Assembly (NCBI GenBank): GCA_030425055.1
Contig: JAUHVN010000026.1
Span: 1-16,140 of the forward strand
Reading direction: 5' to 3'
Length of the DNA stretch: 16,140 nucleotides
From: Actinomycetes bacterium
GTDB taxonomy: Bacteria; Actinomycetota; Actinomycetes; Actinomycetales; Microbacteriaceae
Shown here: positions 14,342 through 16,140 of the stretch, in pieces
How the letters are laid out: each line of letters starts with the position of its first letter
Position numbering within the stretch: position 1 is the first letter of the stretch
Translations under genes and position numbers: made by a program
Notes under the pieces: generated by a model
Told to the model about the DNA's origin: nothing
What the model saw: the letters and a program-made list of their open reading frames with translations, nothing else
Database searches by the model: none

Positions 14342-14824
14342 CTAGGCGACCGCCGGCCCGCGTCGATCGGGCGGACGCTTCACCAGCAGCGCGGCAGTGC
14401 CAGCGATGGCGACGGTGGCCGTGGCGATCGTGACGAGATGGATGCTGAGCGGCCCGCCGTTGTACATCGTCACGCCCACCGCGACCAGCGTGACCGCGAC
14501 GATGACGAGAGCCACGGGGTGCTGTCGGCGGAGTCCGATCAGCACGAGCAGGGCGGGAACGACGTAGAGCACGACGCTCGCAGGCCCCATGGCGTTCACG
14601 GCGGCGATGTAGCCGTCCGTCACAGGGATCACGCCGAGGATGCTGCGGTAGAACATCGCGGCGCAGTGCAGAACGAGCCCGATCACGCCGATCACCAGTA
14701 GCGTGACGTCGACCCACGAGGAGCGCCGCGCATACTTCCCCCACGGCAGCTTCTTGCTGAGGAAGCGCGCGGCGAAAAGAAGTGCTGGGATCAGCACGAG
14801 TGCTGCAGTGGACGTGATCGGCAC
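14342..14824 (-). CDS. Unrecognised five-helix membrane protein
   Basis: 160 residues from a GTG at 14824, which has GGGAG six bases upstream. About five hydrophobic helices (near 7-22, 36-58, 80-97, 103-117 and 128-147) are joined by short basic loops (SKKLPWGKYARRS, LRRQHP), and the tail is KRPPDRRGP. I do not recognise the family and see no metal-binding cluster apart from one Cys and one His in helix 2 (LHCAAMF). It is convergent with the copper operon and is the last protein gene before the recombination region. The coding call rests on an unbroken frame, a good ribosome-binding site and a coherent membrane topology. Confidence 0.7.
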   Translation of the reverse strand: MPITSTAALVLIPALLFAARFLSKKLPWGKYARRSSWVDVTLLVIGVIGLVLHCAAMFYRSILGVIPVTDGYIAAVNAMGPASVVLYVVPALLVLIGLRRQHPVALVIVAVTLVAVGVTMYNGGPLSIHLVTIATATVAIAGTAALLVKRPPDRRGPAVA

Positions 14825-15041
14825 AGTTGGCTCCCGTCATCGACCCTTGAGTGCATCTCAGCATCAATCCCTGAACAGGTTCTCGGTTCTACCCGTCGGT
14901 ACTACATCAGGGTGGCGCTACGCTCCTGCTGGCGCAGGCGGCGGATCGTTGTGGCGGTCATCGACCGCGTGGTTGGGGTTCGCAACTCGCCCGCGATGCT
15001 GGAGACATGCTTCCTCGGCGGATCTTTCTCGTTTCGCGCCG

Positions 15042-15060
15042 GGTGACCCCCAGGTGACCC
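15042..15060 (+). repeat. Pair of GGTGACCC direct repeats, with a third copy at the att core edge
   Basis: GGTGACCC occurs at 15042-15049 and 15053-15060, 11 bp or one helical turn apart. A third copy lies at 15218-15225, within a 12-bp block (GCCGGGTGACCC) shared by 15038-15049 and 15214-15225. Helically phased short direct repeats near a tyrosine-integrase core resemble arm-type or excisionase sites. The assignment is inferred. Confidence 0.45.
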
Positions 15061-15142
15061 CGAGCATGCCGAGGGTCGTGTGGTCTGCTGAGTGCTGGGT
15101 GTGTTGAGTGCGTGGCGAGCGGCCGCGTTTCCGCCAGAAAGA

Positions 15143-15178
15143 TCCTGATCAAGTCAGGAAATCCGCGTGATTACGCGG
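15143..15178. repeat. Two adjacent small inverted repeats
   Basis: TCCTGA (15143-15148) and TCAGGA (15154-15159) are inverted around five bases. CCGCGT (15163-15168) and ACGCGG (15173-15178) form a perfect 6-bp hairpin with a 4-base loop. They stand about 45 bp left of the tRNA fragment. No T-run follows, so they are not obvious terminators; a protein-binding role is possible. Confidence 0.4.
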
Positions 15179-15221
15179 TAGCACGGGTCATGCGAAGCGC
15201 TGCCGGGGTTCGGGCCGGGTG

Positions 15222-15281
15222 ACCCTGCTAAGGTGGAGTCCCCTCACGGGGACCGAGGGTTCAAATCCCTCCGTCTCCGCC
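15222..15281 (+). other. tRNA-Ser(GCU) 3' fragment, putative integration att core
   Basis: Starting in the anticodon stem, the sequence shows an anticodon loop CTGCTAA with GCT at 15227-15229 and the long class II variable arm typical of tRNA-Ser (GTCCCC/GGGGAC, 15238-15253). It goes on to a perfect T arm (GAGGG, TTCAAAT, CCCTC; 15255-15271) and the 3' acceptor strand CGTCTCC with discriminator G and CC (15272-15281). The matching 5' acceptor strand GGAGACG and a D arm are absent upstream, and the outer anticodon stem already mismatches, so this is not a working tRNA. A tRNA 3' fragment beside a tyrosine integrase gene is the classic form of an attachment site of an integrative element, which carries a copy of the 3' end of its target tRNA. 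Confidence 0.75.
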
Positions 15282-15353
15282 GCGAGATTTCGGCTCTGAT
15301 CCCTTGAAAACACTGGGATCGCGCCGGTCGGTGGACCCCTCGGAACGGCCATG

Positions 15354-15370
15354 TGGGAAGAATCTGGGAA
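15354..15370 (+). repeat. Pair of TGGGAA direct repeats between att core and integrase
   Basis: TGGGAA occurs at 15354-15359 and 15365-15370, 11 bp apart and on the same helix face, in the 156-bp gap between the tRNA fragment and the end of the integrase gene. Phased repeats in this position resemble integrase arm-type sites. They are short, so the call is tentative. Confidence 0.4.
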
Positions 15371-15437
15371 AAGCGCGCGCGACTGTGCGTTCAGACCCTC
15401 TTCCGACTCACAGCCGAGCGAGTCGCTTGAAATCGGG

Positions 15438-16140
15438 TCAGGTCGTATACGGCCCGGACCCACGGAGCTTGCGAATCGCTTCGCCGGCGGCCTCGTTCGC
15501 TGCGGTGTCCAGGGCGTGAGAGACATGGTCGAGATCGGTGTCGAACAGGTCGGCGTAGACATCGAGCGTCATCGAGGCTGACGTGTGCCCCAGCATTCGC
15601 TGGATGGTCTTCACGTGTGCGCCCGACTGTACCGCGAGTGATGCGGCGGTGTGCCGGAGATCGTGGACCGTCATGGGTTCGAGTCCGGCGTCCCTCAGCG
15701 CGGTCTTGAACCAGGATTTGGAGTTCGAGCTGGCGCGAACTCGACGCATGTATGTTCCGTCCGCAGCGGGGAACACCAAGTCGCCCGCCGCTCGCCCGAT
15801 GGTGTGTACGCGCAGGACATCGAGCACAAAGGTGGGCACGGGCACCAACCGGCCCCGAGTCGACTTGGGGGTGCCGAGGTGGACGGTGCCGTGCACCTCG
15901 ACGGCGTTCTGTGTGATGTTCAAGCGCCCCTTCGCGAACTCGACGTCCTCCACGCGAAGACCGGCTGCTTCTCCCCATCGGATGCCGGTGTATGCGAGAA
16001 CGAGGATCAGCGCGCGCCGCTCCCCGGCGGCTTCCGCGAGGCGAAGAACCTCCTGGTGGGAGAGGTAGGAGTGTCGCCCGCGCACCTTTCTCGGCAGACC
16101 AACGTCGCCGGCTCGGGCCGCGTTTCGGGAGATCCGGCCG
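15438..16140 (-). CDS. int: Tyrosine site-specific integrase (5' end outside window)
   Basis: The C-terminal catalytic domain of a phage/ICE-type tyrosine recombinase, about 233 residues visible. The frame stays open upstream of the GTG at 16085 to the window edge, with family-like sequence (RNAARAGDVGLPRKVRGR), so the N-terminal arm- and core-binding domains lie further right. The catalytic residues are all present: Arg in AYTGIRWGEA, Lys in TPKSTRGR, His and Arg in HDLRHTAASL, His in MLGHTSASM and the nucleophile Tyr in DVYADLF. It ends normally (GSGPYTT) 156 bp from the tRNA-Ser fragment and is transcribed toward it. It should catalyse integration and excision at that tRNA sequence. No frameshift or missing catalytic residue is seen in the visible part. 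Confidence 0.92.
   Translation of the reverse strand, partial: GRISRNAARAGDVGLPRKVRGRHSYLSHQEVLRLAEAAGERRALILVLAYTGIRWGEAAGLRVEDVEFAKGRLNITQNAVEVHGTVHLGTPKSTRGRLVPVPTFVLDVLRVHTIGRAAGDLVFPAADGTYMRRVRASSNSKSWFKTALRDAGLEPMTVHDLRHTAASLAVQSGAHVKTIQRMLGHTSASMTLDVYADLFDTDLDHVSHALDTAANEAAGEAIRKLRGSGPYTT

Larger units (their letters stand above)
14825..15219. other. Non-coding stretch left of the attachment core
   Basis: No convincing gene on either strand. Frames that stay open here lack ribosome-binding sites and family features. It must hold the promoter of the membrane protein gene (no clear -35/-10 seen). It also carries the GGTGACCC direct repeats and the two small inverted repeats listed separately. 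Together with 15282-15437 it makes about 600 bp free of protein genes, typical of an integration region. Confidence 0.6.

Noticed and set aside
15192..15281. A complete functional tRNA-Ser
   Set aside because: No 5' acceptor strand GGAGACG, no D arm, and the outer anticodon stem mismatches. Only the 3' portion is tRNA-like.
15298..15320. GATCCC/GGGATC inverted repeat as a terminator of the integrase gene
   Set aside because: The stem is only 6 bp with an 11-base loop and no T-run, more than 100 bp beyond the integrase stop. Too weak to call.
1..16140. CRISPR arrays, rRNA genes, insertion sequences, toxin-antitoxin pairs or phage structural genes
   Set aside because: No regularly spaced repeats with unique spacers, no rRNA-like sequence, and no transposase, toxin-antitoxin or phage structural proteins were found. 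The integrase is the only mobility gene seen.

Overview
The window is GC-rich and has the start-codon and ribosome-binding habits of a high-GC actinobacterium: GTG and TTG starts, AAGGAG-type sites and a probable leaderless mRNA. The protein families (actinobacterial CcsB, DUF3105, DUF6153, an NmtR-like ArsR regulator) fit Microbacteriaceae such as Microbacterium. That placement is inferred, because no marker gene is present. The content is a heavy-metal, mainly copper, efflux and envelope-handling island that ends near a site-specific recombination junction.

Left part (1-3982). The 3' part of a CcsB/CcsA-type cytochrome c biogenesis gene is followed by a DUF3105 membrane-anchored protein. 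Facing them is a P1B-4-type metal ATPase (SPC and HEGST motifs). It is divergently transcribed from a small ArsR/SmtB regulator whose alpha-5 ligand set and N-terminal His resemble the Ni/Co sensor NmtR. The short AT-rich gap between the two carries a 10-bp inverted repeat that is a good operator candidate.

Middle, minus strand (8224 down to 4041). In transcription order: a three-helix membrane protein with a DUF305 domain, a DUF6153 Cys/His membrane protein, a secreted DUF305 lipoprotein rich in Met and His, a BNR/Asp-box lipoprotein of the 'F510_1955' type, and an APC-superfamily permease.

Middle, plus strand (8351-14328). A CsoR-type copper repressor starts just downstream of a well-formed promoter with a perfect CsoR-like palindrome in it. 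It is followed by a CopZ-like HMA protein, a Cu(I) ATPase CopA (P1B-1; its start overlaps the copZ stop), a His-rich CopB-type ATPase (P1B-3), and a second F510_1955-type lipoprotein. The likely logic is that cytosolic copper releases CsoR, CopZ delivers Cu(I) to CopA, CopB adds a second export route, and the lipoproteins and membrane proteins bind or buffer metal outside the cytoplasm.

Right end (14342-16140). An unrecognised five-helix membrane protein is followed by about 600 bp without a gene. That stretch holds direct repeats, small hairpins and the 3' two-thirds of a tRNA-Ser(GCU) with no 5' half. A tyrosine integrase gene then runs off the right edge. The tRNA fragment is best read as an attachment core, either the attP of a circular element or the boundary between two tandem elements in a tRNA-Ser gene.
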